A DNA stretch of 64,000 nucleotides. Source: an uncultured Alphaproteobacteria bacterium. Its GTDB lineage: Bacteria; Pseudomonadota; Alphaproteobacteria; Rhodobacterales; Rhodobacteraceae. The stretch lies in assembly GCA_902533625.1 (NCBI GenBank), contig CACAMI010000002.1, forward strand, positions 1-64,000, written 5' to 3'. The translations under genes and the position numbers were made by a program. Position 1 is the first letter of the stretch; every line of letters begins with the position of its first letter. Under the pieces are notes generated by a model, which saw only the letters and a program-made list of their open reading frames with translations, was not told where the DNA came from and made no database searches. Shown here piece after piece: positions 28,258 to 37,957 of the stretch.

Positions 28258-29235
28258 TTGACTGATTTTGCGATGATAAAAGAGGCACAAAGAAGGCTAG
28301 AAAAGCATTCAAATTATACACCTCTTCTTAATTCACCTTTTTTAGATAAGATTGCTGGTAAAAGAATTCACTTGAAGGCCGAATGCCTTCAAAAGACAGG
28401 AAGTTTCAAGTTTAGAGGAGCCTGGTCATTTATATCAAATCTGACTGAGGAAGAGAGAAAAGGTGGGGTGATTGCTTTCTCTTCTGGCAATCATGCTCAA
28501 GGTGTTTCGGCCGCAGCTAAGGCTTTTGGTTCCCCTTGTATAATTGTTATGCCTAAAGATGCACCAGAAGTTAAGATTAATAACACACGCAATTATGGAG
28601 CAGAAGTTGTCCTTTATGACCGAAATAAAGAAGTCAGAGAAGATATTGGATTAGATATTGCCAAAAAAAAGAATCTTAAACTAATTCACCCATATGAAGA
28701 ATCACTAGTAATTGCAGGACAAGGCACAACAGGTTTAGAGATTGCGCAGCAAGTCCAATATAAAGGCATAACTAATGCGGATGTTTTAGTATGCTGCGGT
28801 GGTGGGGGTTTAATTTCAGGAATAGCGCTAGCTTTGAGTGAATTGAACCAGAATTTAAAAACGAGGCCAGTAGAACCTGAAAATTTTGATGATACAAAAA
28901 AATCCTTAGAGCAGGGTAAAATAGTAACTAATAAAAACGTTAGCGGATCTATTTGTGATGCAATTTTGACCCCTCAGCCGGGAGAAAATACCTTTAAAAT
29001 TATTAAGAAATTATGCAAAGCAGGATTAGTAGTGAGTGAAGAGCAAGTTTTAAAGGCGATTGCTTTAGCATTTCTTCACTTAAAAGTAATATTGGAACCA
29101 GGTGGTGCTGTTGCCTTAGCTGCTGCATTATTTCTGCCCCAACTTATCGAAACCGAACAGGTGATTGTAGTGGGAACCGGTGGAAATATAGACAGAGAAA
29201 TATTTAGGAAAGCATTAACTTTCTTGGATGTTTGA
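28258..29235 (+). CDS. threonine/serine dehydratase (fold-type II PLP enzyme)
   Basis: 325 residues, catalytic domain only without the ACT domain of biosynthetic IlvA. The PLP-lysine motif is KTGSFKFRGAW, followed by AFSSGNHAQGVSAAAK and the phosphate-binding CCGGGGLISGIA. The GTGGN near the end is also typical. It fits catabolic threonine dehydratase, serine dehydratase/racemase or threo-3-hydroxyaspartate ammonia-lyase; these are not separable by eye. The start is TTG 28258 or ATG 28273 (MIKEAQRRL). It overlaps the next gene by eight bases. Confidence 0.85.
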   Translation: MTDFAMIKEAQRRLEKHSNYTPLLNSPFLDKIAGKRIHLKAECLQKTGSFKFRGAWSFISNLTEEERKGGVIAFSSGNHAQGVSAAAKAFGSPCIIVMPKDAPEVKINNTRNYGAEVVLYDRNKEVREDIGLDIAKKKNLKLIHPYEESLVIAGQGTTGLEIAQQVQYKGITNADVLVCCGGGGLISGIALALSELNQNLKTRPVEPENFDDTKKSLEQGKIVTNKNVSGSICDAILTPQPGENTFKIIKKLCKAGLVVSEEQVLKAIALAFLHLKVILEPGGAVALAAALFLPQLIETEQVIVVGTGGNIDREIFRKALTFLDV

Positions 29236-29830
29236 TCGTTATAGTCAAAAACTGGTTTACCCAGCTCTTAATTTATTGGGAGTGTTTCTTTTAAGAATAG
29301 GGTTAACTCCAAACCTCGTTTCGTGGAGTGGAATTTTTTTTGGAGTGAGTGCGGCAGTCTCAATTTACTACTCATTCATGCTATTAGGTCTTCTTTTTAT
29401 TCTTATTAATAGAATTTGTGATGGTTTGGATGGCCAAATGGCTCGTGAAACTGAAGTATCGGATTATGGAGGGTTTTTAGATATCGTTTTTGATTTCTTT
29501 TTTTATGCTATTATACCTTTAAGCTTTGGTCTTCAAAAAGAAGAAAATTTAATACCTGCCTTATTCCTGTTGGCATCATTTTTAATAAATGGTTCTAGCT
29601 TCTTAGCATATGCAGCAATTAAAGCTTCAAATACCAAAAATCAAAGAAACACAGAAAAGTCATTCCATTACTCTGACGGCTTAATAGAGGGCTCGGAAAC
29701 AATATTGTTTTTTATATTATTCTGCCTATTCCCTGAAAAATTCTCTCTATTTTGCTATATTTTTTGCTTCTTAACATGTTTAACCTTTTTGCAAAGGTTA
29801 GTTAAAGCTAAAGCTGAATTTAAAGGATAA
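29228..29830 (+). CDS. CDP-alcohol phosphatidyltransferase family protein
   Basis: 200 residues with about six membrane segments. The catalytic motif D-x2-D-G-x2-A-R-x8-G-x3-D-x3-D is complete: DGLDGQMARETEVSDYGGF then LDIVFD near residues 60-84. The family joins a CDP-alcohol to another alcohol in phospholipid synthesis. Which head group is used cannot be told; the gene is shorter than PgsA or PssA relatives that I can place. It overlaps the dehydratase and converges on the dimethylglycine dehydrogenase gene with 11 bases between them. Confidence 0.85.
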   Translation: MFDRYSQKLVYPALNLLGVFLLRIGLTPNLVSWSGIFFGVSAAVSIYYSFMLLGLLFILINRICDGLDGQMARETEVSDYGGFLDIVFDFFFYAIIPLSFGLQKEENLIPALFLLASFLINGSSFLAYAAIKASNTKNQRNTEKSFHYSDGLIEGSETILFFILFCLFPEKFSLFCYIFCFLTCLTFLQRLVKAKAEFKG

Positions 29831-29841
29831 AATACTATAAT

Positions 29842-32328
29842 TTAGCCATCAACTCTTATATTGGCATTCAATGGGTCGTATGGGCTATCTTCAACTATTT
29901 CACATTTCCATAAAGAGTTAAGGATTTTTACCTTTAACTTTGTTCCAATATCAGCATATTTTTTATTAACATACCCCATTCCAATACTTTTATTAAAAAC
30001 AACAGAAAACCCACCTGAGGTAAGGCGGCCAATTTTCTTAGAATCATTATATATTGCTTCTCTACCCCAAGGATCAGCATCTTTAGGTCCATCTATTAGA
30101 AGCGTTACGCAAGTAACGTCTGAATCTCTCTCAACTCCATCTTTTCCCAAGAAGTTTTTGCTCAAGTCTACAAATCTGGAAACTCCAGATTCAAAAGGTG
30201 TAGCATCTCGCCCTAATTCAGTTCCAAAAGCCCTATAGGATTTCTCTAATCTTAACCAATTTTGTGCCCTGGCGCCTACCAATTTAAGGTTAAAGGTATC
30301 TCCAGAATTTTTTATAAGATCAAATAAATAGTTTTGCATTTCTATTGGATGATGAAGTTCCCAACCTAGCTCTCCTGTATAAGCGACTCTAACTGCCATA
30401 ATTGGACACATTCCAATTTCTATATTTCTATAGGATAACCAAGGGAAATTTTTATTACTGAGTGTGGTCTCCACATTGGGACTCTTAATTATTGATTTTA
30501 AAAGATCTCTAGACTTTGGCCCAGCAATAGCAAATACACCCCATTGATTGGTTACGTCATGAATATTAATGTGACCGAAATCTTTCTCCTTTTCTTGGGC
30601 ATGCTTTTTCATGTAGTCATAGTCATAAAGTGTCCAGCCTCCAGCAGATACTAGATAGAATTCTTCGTCGGACAACGTAATTATTGTGAATTCACTACGA
30701 ACCGTTCCCGTTACTGTCAAAGCATAAGATAGATTAATACGGCCAACATTAGGTAGCTTATTAGAGGTAAACCAGTCTAAAAATCGTTTAGCTCCAGGTC
30801 CAGAAACTTTATGTTTTGAGAAGGCTGTCACATCAAGCATCCCAACAGATCGTCGTATTGATTGTGCTTCTTCAAAACTATATTTCCACCAACCACCTTT
30901 CCTAAAGCTTCTTGAATCTAGATCATTAAAATTTTTTTCAGCAAAGTAATTAGGTCTTTCCCATCCGTTGACCTGTCCAAAATGAGCCCCTAGTTCCTTC
31001 ATTCTATCATAACATGGCGCCGTTCTCAAAGGACGACAGGCTGGCCTTTCTTCATCCGGATGATGAAGAACATAAACATGTTCATATGCTTCTTCATTTT
31101 TTCCAATTGTATATTCCGTAGTTATCCAATTTCCAAACCTTTTGGGATCAAGGCTTGACATGTCGATTTCAGCTTCTCCTTCAGTCATCATTTGTGCTAG
31201 GTAATGGCCAGTACCTCCAGCAGCTGTTATACCAAAGCTAAAACCTTCTGCCAGCCACATATTATGAAGACCTGGTGCAGGTCCTAGTAAAGGATTTCCA
31301 TCAGGAGTATAACAAATTGGGCCATTATAATCGTCTTTCAAACCAACATTTTCCGAGGAAGGCAATCTATGGATCATTGATAAATATTCAGTCTCAATTC
31401 TATCTAGATCTAGAGGAAATAAATCAGCTCTAAAAGATTCAGGGACATCATAAGGGAATCTAGCAGGAGCATTTTTTTCGTAAGGTCCTAAAATCCAGCC
31501 ACCTCGCTCCTCCCTTACGTACCATTTTGCATCTGCATCTCTTAAGACGGGATGTTCTGGGTTATTTTCTCTAAATTTAACCAGTTCTGGATCTGGTTCT
31601 GTAACAATATATTGATGTTCTACAGGTATAGCCGTTGTTTTTATTCCTAAAAGTCGCGCAGTCCTTTGAGCGTGATTTCCAGTAGCTGTAATTACGTGTT
31701 CAGCTCTTATCTCGAATGGCTCCTCGCTTTCCACTAAGTTGCCTCCTTTTTCAACCATATTGCAGCAGCCTAAAATCCATTCACTTCCAGTCCATTCATA
31801 TTTATTAACTTGGACTCTTCTATGAATATCGGCTCCATGTATACGAGCACCTTTTGCCATGGCTTGGGTAACGTCAGCAGGGTTTATATACCCGTCTGTT
31901 GGGTGATAAATTGCTCCTTCAAGATCTTCTGTTCTAAGTAAAGGCCACCTGTTCTTCATCTCACTGGGGCTTAGCCATTCATATGGTATGCCGACGGTTT
32001 CAGCCGTTGATGCATAAAGCATGTATTCGTCCATTCTCTCTTTAGTTTGTGCCATCCTGAGATTCCCAACAATCGTAAAACCAGGATTTAATCCCGTCTC
32101 AGACTCTAATTCTTTATAAAACTTTACTGAATAATCATGTATGTGACTGGTGGCATAAGACATATTAAAAAGAGGAAGTAATCCTGCGGCATGCCACGTA
32201 GATCCGGAAGTTAGCTCATCTCTTTCTAACAGGGCCACATTTTTCCAACCAGCTTTAGCCAAATGATAAACTATACCAGCACCGACTGCACCTCCGCCAA
32301 CGACTACTGCTCTATAATGACTTTTCAT
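29842..32328 (-). CDS. dimethylglycine/sarcosine dehydrogenase-type FAD protein with GcvT domain
   Basis: 828 residues in two parts. The N-terminal ~400 residues are a DAO-type FAD domain: AVVVGGGAVGAGIVYHLA, and GSTWHAAGLLP with His46 where the family attaches FAD covalently. The C-terminal ~400 residues are a folate-binding GcvT-like domain, with GMLDVTAFSKHKVSGPGA, VAYTGELGWELHHP and SYRAFGTELG. This layout is that of dimethylglycine and sarcosine dehydrogenases, which demethylate N-methyl glycines and pass one-carbon units to tetrahydrofolate. It suggests use of glycine betaine breakdown products. A TAGGAGAAATTAATG context gives a good ribosome binding site. Confidence 0.88.
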   Translation of the reverse strand: MKSHYRAVVVGGGAVGAGIVYHLAKAGWKNVALLERDELTSGSTWHAAGLLPLFNMSYATSHIHDYSVKFYKELESETGLNPGFTIVGNLRMAQTKERMDEYMLYASTAETVGIPYEWLSPSEMKNRWPLLRTEDLEGAIYHPTDGYINPADVTQAMAKGARIHGADIHRRVQVNKYEWTGSEWILGCCNMVEKGGNLVESEEPFEIRAEHVITATGNHAQRTARLLGIKTTAIPVEHQYIVTEPDPELVKFRENNPEHPVLRDADAKWYVREERGGWILGPYEKNAPARFPYDVPESFRADLFPLDLDRIETEYLSMIHRLPSSENVGLKDDYNGPICYTPDGNPLLGPAPGLHNMWLAEGFSFGITAAGGTGHYLAQMMTEGEAEIDMSSLDPKRFGNWITTEYTIGKNEEAYEHVYVLHHPDEERPACRPLRTAPCYDRMKELGAHFGQVNGWERPNYFAEKNFNDLDSRSFRKGGWWKYSFEEAQSIRRSVGMLDVTAFSKHKVSGPGAKRFLDWFTSNKLPNVGRINLSYALTVTGTVRSEFTIITLSDEEFYLVSAGGWTLYDYDYMKKHAQEKEKDFGHINIHDVTNQWGVFAIAGPKSRDLLKSIIKSPNVETTLSNKNFPWLSYRNIEIGMCPIMAVRVAYTGELGWELHHPIEMQNYLFDLIKNSGDTFNLKLVGARAQNWLRLEKSYRAFGTELGRDATPFESGVSRFVDLSKNFLGKDGVERDSDVTCVTLLIDGPKDADPWGREAIYNDSKKIGRLTSGGFSVVFNKSIGMGYVNKKYADIGTKLKVKILNSLWKCEIVEDSPYDPLNANIRVDG

Positions 32329-32487
32329 TAATTTCTCCTAAAACGAAAATTTTAATTTTTCTATCAACGGTATATTATTTTATCAATTGGGCAAGATTTA
32401 ACCCATTCTAAAGTTAAACAAAATTTATTTATTCTCCCAATTGCTATTATTTAAATCATCAGCTAACTATATGCGAATTTATAAGTG

Positions 32488-33825
32488 ATGGTTGGTTTGC
32501 TGGAAGAGAAAAAGAAAGTTTATTTAAAAACCTATGGTTGTCAGATGAATGTTTATGACAGCGATAGAATTATTGAACAATTAGCTCAAAAAGGATTTGA
32601 GGCTACTCCTAGAGAATTTGATGCGGATTTAATTGTACTAAATACATGTCATATAAGGGAAAAAGCCGCTGAGAAGGTATATTCTGAGCTTGGGAAATAT
32701 AGTAATTTAAAAAGCAAGAATCCAAAATTAAAGATTGGTGTGGCGGGCTGTGTCGCTCAAGCCGAAGGAAATGAAATTATAAAAAGGCAGCCACTGGTAG
32801 ACTTTGTTGTAGGACCGCAAACTTACCACACAATTCCTACCCTTCTTGAAAAGCTTACTAACGGGCAAAAGGTTGTAGATATTGAGTTTTCTACCCAAGA
32901 AAAGTTTGAGAATCTCAAATTAACAGAGGGAAAGGAATATAAGCCGTCACAATTTCTAACTGTTCAGGAGGGCTGTGATAAATTTTGTTCCTTTTGCGTG
33001 GTGCCTTACACAAGAGGTGTTGAAGTCTCTAGGCCCCTTAGTGAAATTTTAAGCGAGGCTAAAACCTTAACTGAGTATGGGGCTATCGAAATCACTCTTT
33101 TAGGGCAAAATGTCAACGCTTATAATGGGTTGGATGACTCAAAAAAGAGGAGGGATCTTTCTTACCTGATACATAAATTGTCTGAGATTGACGGTTTAAA
33201 AAGAATAAGATTTGTTACTTCTCATCCAGTTGATATGACAGATAGCTTGATACAAACATTTAGATCTAATGAGAAATTAATGCCTTACCTTCATTTGCCC
33301 ATTCAGAGTGGCAGTGACGAGATTTTAAAAAAAATGAATAGGCGTCACAATGTGTCTGACTATTTAAATATTATAAAAAAGGTTAGGGAGGCAAGGCCAG
33401 ATATAGCTGTATCTGGTGATTTTATCGTGGGATTTCCAGGAGAATCGGATCGCGACTTCGAAAGAACACTGGAAGTATGCCACAATGTTGGTTACGCAAG
33501 TGCATTTAGTTTTAAATATTCTCCAAGGCCAGGCACTACTGCTTTTGAAAAAAAGGAAGTGCCGGAATACATAAAAAAAGAACGGCTGACTGTCCTTCAG
33601 GATGTCATTAGGCAGCATCAGTCCTCTTTCCAGAAAAATTTGGTGGGTAAAACACTGCCCGTTTTAGTAGAAAAAAAAGGAAGAATTGAAGGTCAGGTTA
33701 TCGGAAAATCTCCATATCTCCAACCAGTTTTCTTTTCTGCTGCAAGTGCTTTGATAGGGAAAATAGTAGATATTAATATTACTAGATCTGAGTCAAATTC
33801 ATTATCAGGAAACTTTTGTGAATAA
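32488..33825 (+). CDS. miaB: tRNA-2-methylthio-N6-dimethylallyladenosine synthase MiaB
   Basis: About 445 residues. The N-terminal UPF0004 domain has KTYGCQMNVYDSDR and NTCHIREKAAEKVYSELG with cluster Cys residues. The radical-SAM motif is CDKFCSFCVVPYTRG near residue 165. LPIQSGSDEILKKMNRRH follows, then a TRAM domain at the end. MiaB adds a methylthio group to i6A37 in tRNA. ATG 32488 directly follows the GTG used by the ORF track. It heads the conserved miaB-phoH-ybeY-corC-lnt-metK-trmB run, although no miaA is visible. Confidence 0.96.
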   Translation: MVGLLEEKKKVYLKTYGCQMNVYDSDRIIEQLAQKGFEATPREFDADLIVLNTCHIREKAAEKVYSELGKYSNLKSKNPKLKIGVAGCVAQAEGNEIIKRQPLVDFVVGPQTYHTIPTLLEKLTNGQKVVDIEFSTQEKFENLKLTEGKEYKPSQFLTVQEGCDKFCSFCVVPYTRGVEVSRPLSEILSEAKTLTEYGAIEITLLGQNVNAYNGLDDSKKRRDLSYLIHKLSEIDGLKRIRFVTSHPVDMTDSLIQTFRSNEKLMPYLHLPIQSGSDEILKKMNRRHNVSDYLNIIKKVREARPDIAVSGDFIVGFPGESDRDFERTLEVCHNVGYASAFSFKYSPRPGTTAFEKKEVPEYIKKERLTVLQDVIRQHQSSFQKNLVGKTLPVLVEKKGRIEGQVIGKSPYLQPVFFSAASALIGKIVDINITRSESNSLSGNFCE

Positions 33826-33886
33826 AGTAAAAGTGATAAAGCTATTGAAATCTTCTTATTAATTTCTATTATAGTTATATCTTAAT

Positions 33887-34948
33887 GTGTATGGACACTT
33901 TATAAATTTGATAACAGAAAAATTAGCCCCTACGCCCCACCAAAATATTAGTACAGATGAAACTTTGGAGTTCAAGGTTGAGGATAATGACATTCTTGCA
34001 AAACTTTGTGGGCCACTAGAATCTCATATTGCACATTTAGAGATTGCATTCGATACACAACTAACTCGGCGTGGGAATACTATTTTTATTTCTAATGCTA
34101 CAAAGCAAAAAACTATTATAAATGAAATATTAAAGTTTTTACATTGTGAGATCGTGAGTGGGAAAAGAATCGAAATTTCTGATGTTGATATTGCAATAAA
34201 ATATTTTTCAAGCAATGGATTTCAAAGGAGCAAAAAAGGCTTGCATGGGGACTTATTAAATGGAAAAGATGCAGATAAAGAATTTGCAAAAAGTGTAGTA
34301 ATTTTAACGAAAAATAAGCCTTTGATACCTAAAACTGACCTGCAAAAATTTTATCTTAAACTTTTGCTAAGTAAAGAAGTTATTTTCGGTATTGGTCCAG
34401 CTGGAACTGGTAAAACATACCTCTCCATCGCAGCGGGTGTGTCGCAATTTCTAAAGGGTAAAGTGGAAAGAATTATTTTGACTAGGCCAGCAGTTGAGGC
34501 GGGAGAACACTTAGGATTTTTGCCTGGAGATATTAAAGATAAAGTGGATCCTTATATGCAGCCATTATATGATTCATTATATGATTTTCTGCCTAGTAGC
34601 CAAGTGGCAAAAATGATAGATTCTGGGAAAATTCAAGTAATTCCGTTGGCTTTTATGAGGGGGAGAACCTTAGCTAATTCTTTTATAATCTTAGATGAAG
34701 CTCAAAATACAACTAAAATCCAAATGAAAATGTTTTTGACCCGGTTGGGGCAGAATTCTCAAATGGTTATAACAGGGGATTTGACTCAAATAGATTTGGG
34801 AAAACCTTCAGAAAGCGGACTATTGCAGGCCTTTAAAGTATTAAGGAAACTACCAGGTATAGGTTTTGCTATCTTTGAGTCCTCTGATATTGTTAGGCAT
34901 GCATTGGTTGAAAAGATAGTGCTAGCTTATAATGAAAAAAAATTATAA
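33887..34948 (+). CDS. phoH: PhoH-like ATPase
   Basis: 353 residues. The core shows Walker A GIGPAGTGKTYLS near residue 170, ILTRPAVEAGEHLGFLPGD and the Walker B region SFIILDEAQNTT, then GDLTQIDLG. The N-terminal 110 residues form the KH-like part typical of YbeZ/PhoH-L proteins. The start at GTG 33887 is uncertain because no strong alternative exists. In bacteria this protein works with YbeY in RNA processing, and ybeY overlaps its 3' end by 17 bases. Confidence 0.93.
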   Translation: MYGHFINLITEKLAPTPHQNISTDETLEFKVEDNDILAKLCGPLESHIAHLEIAFDTQLTRRGNTIFISNATKQKTIINEILKFLHCEIVSGKRIEISDVDIAIKYFSSNGFQRSKKGLHGDLLNGKDADKEFAKSVVILTKNKPLIPKTDLQKFYLKLLLSKEVIFGIGPAGTGKTYLSIAAGVSQFLKGKVERIILTRPAVEAGEHLGFLPGDIKDKVDPYMQPLYDSLYDFLPSSQVAKMIDSGKIQVIPLAFMRGRTLANSFIILDEAQNTTKIQMKMFLTRLGQNSQMVITGDLTQIDLGKPSESGLLQAFKVLRKLPGIGFAIFESSDIVRHALVEKIVLAYNEKKL

Positions 34949-35498
34949 ATCAGCTGTGAAACTAAGGAGCAAATATGTTAAGACTTCTATCCGTTTTGAA
35001 AAAGAGAGATGGTACGAGGTCGATTTAAAAAAAATTTTTGAATCAAGCCTTTTGTTGGCTTTAGAAGAATTAAATTATCCAGTAAATTTTTATAGTGCTT
35101 CAATCTTTGCCTGTGGATTAGATACGATCAAGAATTTGAATAGAGAATTTTTAAAAAGGGATAAGTCTACAAATGTACTCTCTTGGCCTCAATTAATATA
35201 TGAGAAAAAATCAGGGTCTGACTTCCCAAATATACCAGAGGAGTTTTTTGGTAGTAGAAGAGAGATTTTCTTAGGAGACATAGCTATATCATATGATTAT
35301 TGTAAAGATGAATCCGTAAGGTTGGGGGTCCAATTTTTTGAACATTGTTATAGATTGGCAACACATTCAATACTTCATCTATTGGGATTTGATCATCAGG
35401 AAGGTAAAGATGCAAAAATAATGGAGGGATTAGAGATGAATTTGCTTTCGCGAATTTTCTCAGATTGTTCTCACAATAGAAATGTCAGATTTAATTAA
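34932..35498 (+). CDS. ybeY: endoribonuclease YbeY (rRNA maturation factor)
   Basis: 188 residues. The metal-binding motif H-x3-H-x5-H is present as THSILHLLGFDHQEG near residues 143-155; NREFLKRDKSTNVLSWP and FLGDIAISYDYC are family stretches. YbeY takes part in 16S rRNA 3' end maturation and ribosome quality control. It starts inside the end of phoH, and corC follows 15 bases later. A basic N-terminal extension of about 20 residues precedes the family core. Confidence 0.94.
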   Translation: MKKNYKSAVKLRSKYVKTSIRFEKERWYEVDLKKIFESSLLLALEELNYPVNFYSASIFACGLDTIKNLNREFLKRDKSTNVLSWPQLIYEKKSGSDFPNIPEEFFGSRREIFLGDIAISYDYCKDESVRLGVQFFEHCYRLATHSILHLLGFDHQEGKDAKIMEGLEMNLLSRIFSDCSHNRNVRFN

Positions 35499-35513
35499 AG
35501 GTAATGTGTAAAA

Positions 35514-36362
35514 TTGATAATTAATAAATTAAAATTTCATGAAATAATCAGGCTATTTAGAGTAGGAAAAAAAACTAAAGATAGCCTTGTAAAAAGACAT
35601 TTAGCACCGAGAAAAGTTGTATCTAGCTTTGATAATATTGGAGACATGGGTGTTAACGTGAAAAACTTGAGAGATTTGATGTTAGCAGACATAGCTATAC
35701 CAAAATCTGACATAACCGCCATATCCGAGAAAACATCCAAAAATAAATTAGCTAATATCTTTAATGAAACTACTTTTACAAGAATACCTGTTTATAATGA
35801 TACTTTAGATAATCCTATAGGATTGGTTCATTTTAAAGATTTTGCACTGCGGCATGGTTTTGGAGGCGCTAAGACTTTTTCAATTAAAAAGATTCTTCGC
35901 CCTTTAATTTATGCACCACCGTCAATGCGGTTGGATAAACTTCTGCAGAAAATGCAAAATGAGCGCATTTTTATGGCTTTGGTTATTGATGAATATGGTG
36001 GCGTGGACGGCATGGTGACAATAGAGGATTTATTAGAACAAATAGTTGGGGAGATATTTGATGAGCATGATGAAGAAGAAGCTCTAAAATGTATAGAACA
36101 AAAACCAGGAGTTTTCCTCGTTGATTCTAGGCTTGAATTGCAAAACTTTTTGTCTCAGACTGGTGTTAACCTGTTGCATGGGGAAACCTCTGATGAGTAT
36201 GATACCATAGGTGGGTTGGTTTTTCATCTTATAGATAGGATTCCTATCAGAGGAGAGATAGTGCATGATAAAAATGGAAATGAGTATACAGTAGTTGAGG
36301 CAGATTTGCGTAGGATTAAAAAAATTCGTGTTGCTGTGAAAATGCAAATTAAAAAAGACTAA
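35514..36362 (+). CDS. CorC/HlyC-type CBS-domain protein
   Basis: 282 residues. It shows two CBS units (near VKNLRDLMLADIAIPKSDI and ILRPLIYAPPSMRLDKLLQKM), then MALVIDEYGGVDGMVTIEDLLEQIVGEI, a family hallmark. A C-terminal CorC_HlyC transporter-associated domain ends RRIKKIRVAVK. It lacks the DUF21 membrane domain, so it is the soluble CorC/YbeX form. The family is linked to magnesium/cobalt efflux and, with ybeY-phoH, to ribosome health. The start is TTG 35514. Confidence 0.9.
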   Translation: MIINKLKFHEIIRLFRVGKKTKDSLVKRHLAPRKVVSSFDNIGDMGVNVKNLRDLMLADIAIPKSDITAISEKTSKNKLANIFNETTFTRIPVYNDTLDNPIGLVHFKDFALRHGFGGAKTFSIKKILRPLIYAPPSMRLDKLLQKMQNERIFMALVIDEYGGVDGMVTIEDLLEQIVGEIFDEHDEEEALKCIEQKPGVFLVDSRLELQNFLSQTGVNLLHGETSDEYDTIGGLVFHLIDRIPIRGEIVHDKNGNEYTVVEADLRRIKKIRVAVKMQIKKD

Positions 36363-36378
36363 ATTCGATATATTCTTA

Positions 36379-37884
36379 ATGTTTTTTAGTAATAAAGAAG
36401 AAAAAAATAAAAAAAAATTAATAAAGCATCTTTTTCTGTTCTTAATCGTTGGTTGTTGGCTGGCACTTAGCCAGGCTCCGTTTTCTTTCACATATTTGGG
36501 ACTTCTAGCTTTGCCTACCATGGCTTTTTTTTGGTTAAAATTTTCGGAATCTTCTCTGAAATCAGGCCTGGTTGGTGGAGTTTTCGGATTAGGGTATTTT
36601 TCTATTACGATGCTTTGGATAATGGAGCCATTCTTTGTTGGTGATGCAAAATACCTTCCTTGGTTGGCGCCTTTTGCACTTTTTTTAGTTTCTATTTATT
36701 TATCTTTTTTTTGGGCCGTTGCATTTTACCTGGCAACTTTTTTTGGGGGTAAGAGTAGATTTAAGAAGATCTTAAATTTAATTTTTTTTCTCACACTCGG
36801 AGAGTTAGGGCGATCTTTATTATTCGGCGGCTTTCCTTGGGGACTGATATCACATTCGCTAATTGACACACCATTTGCTCAGCTAGCCTCAGTTTTCGGT
36901 CCTTATTTTCTAGTGTTTTTCGTATATTTATTTTGTTTTTCAATGGTTATTTCAAAAAGTTCATTCTTTTATAGCTTAGTCATGATTCTATTACTTTATT
37001 TCACAAGTTTTTCAATGATTGGCTATCAACTAAAACCTTCAGAAGGGCTTCACAATGTAAAACTTATCCAGCCTAATATAGAGCAAAAAGAAAAGTGGAA
37101 TGAGGAGAGGTTTGATGAATTTTATAATCGTTACATTGCCCTTGGCACAAAAATGCCTACAGGCGATATTGTAATATTACCCGAAACCGTTCTAGCTACA
37201 AATTCCAAAGAAATTCAAAGTCTTGCGCAGAAACTTAGCCGAGATTTAAATAATAACGTAATAATCGGTGTCCGGAGGCTGAATAATAAGGAAAGAAAGC
37301 TGTATAATTCTATTTTGTTTATTAATAATGCAGGTGCAATTACTAGTATTTATGATAAACAGCATTTAGTTCCTTTCGGAGAATATTTCCCATTTTTAAA
37401 TTTATTCATTTCAGAAAAGGAGCAAAAAATTTATGGGTTTTCTAAAGGTAATGCGGCTGAAGAGATTGATTTCTTGGACATGCCAACTGTCCTGCCGGCT
37501 ATATGCTATGAAATTATATTTAGTGTGGAAATTGGTGAAAGATTTCAAAATGCTGAATGGATATTAAATCTAACTAATGATGCTTGGTTTGGTCATTTTA
37601 GTGGTCCCCAGCAACATCTAAATCAGGCTAAAATGAGAGCTATAGAGTTAGGCATACCAATTATTCGTGTTGCAAACACAGGAATAACGGCAGTTATTCT
37701 GTCAGATGGATCATTATCTGACATTTTACCTTTAAATAAAATAGGCTCCTTAAATGTGACCTTGCCTGCAAGAACATCAAAAACAATATACTCAATTTTT
37801 GGCCCTCGCAATTGGCTGCTATTATTAATTGCGGTAAGCTTTTTCTGTTTAATTGCTATAAATTACAAAAAATTTAATATCTAG
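36379..37884 (+). CDS. lnt: apolipoprotein N-acyltransferase
   Basis: 501 residues. The N-terminal ~200 residues hold several membrane segments ([14 protein letters not shown]-like, [18 protein letters not shown]). The nitrilase-like domain contains the triad: Glu in [10 protein letters not shown] near residue 269, Lys in [15 protein letters not shown] near 330 and Cys in PAICYEIIF near 376. Lnt adds the third acyl chain to lipoproteins, here including the LpoA-like and I78-like proteins. It lies between corC and metK, the standard order. Confidence 0.95.
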   Translation: MFFSNKEEKNKKKLIKHLFLFLIVGCWLALSQAPFSFTYLGLLALPTMAFFWLKFSESSLKSGLVGGVFGLGYFSITMLWIMEPFFVGDAKYLPWLAPFALFLVSIYLSFFWAVAFYLATFFGGKSRFKKILNLIFFLTLGELGRSLLFGGFPWGLISHSLIDTPFAQLASVFGPYFLVFFVYLFCFSMVISKSSFFYSLVMILLLYFTSFSMIGYQLKPSEGLHNVKLIQPNIEQKEKWNEERFDEFYNRYIALGTKMPTGDIVILPETVLATNSKEIQSLAQKLSRDLNNNVIIGVRRLNNKERKLYNSILFINNAGAITSIYDKQHLVPFGEYFPFLNLFISEKEQKIYGFSKGNAAEEIDFLDMPTVLPAICYEIIFSVEIGERFQNAEWILNLTNDAWFGHFSGPQQHLNQAKMRAIELGIPIIRVANTGITAVILSDGSLSDILPLNKIGSLNVTLPARTSKTIYSIFGPRNWLLLLIAVSFFCLIAINYKKFNI

Positions 37885-37957
37885 GCAAAACTACCTTTAC
37901 AAACTAACATATTTTTTGTTCATCATTGTATACTTAAGTATTTTAGAGAGGTATTTC

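Noticed and set aside
36084-36521. 145-residue antisense ORF spanning the corC-lnt junction
   Set aside because: Antisense to two well-supported genes; composition reflects A/T-rich codons.
37885-37957. SAM riboswitch before metK
   Set aside because: Only 73 bases of A/T-rich leader, without a stem or the conserved loops of SAM-II or SAM-V that I could recognise.
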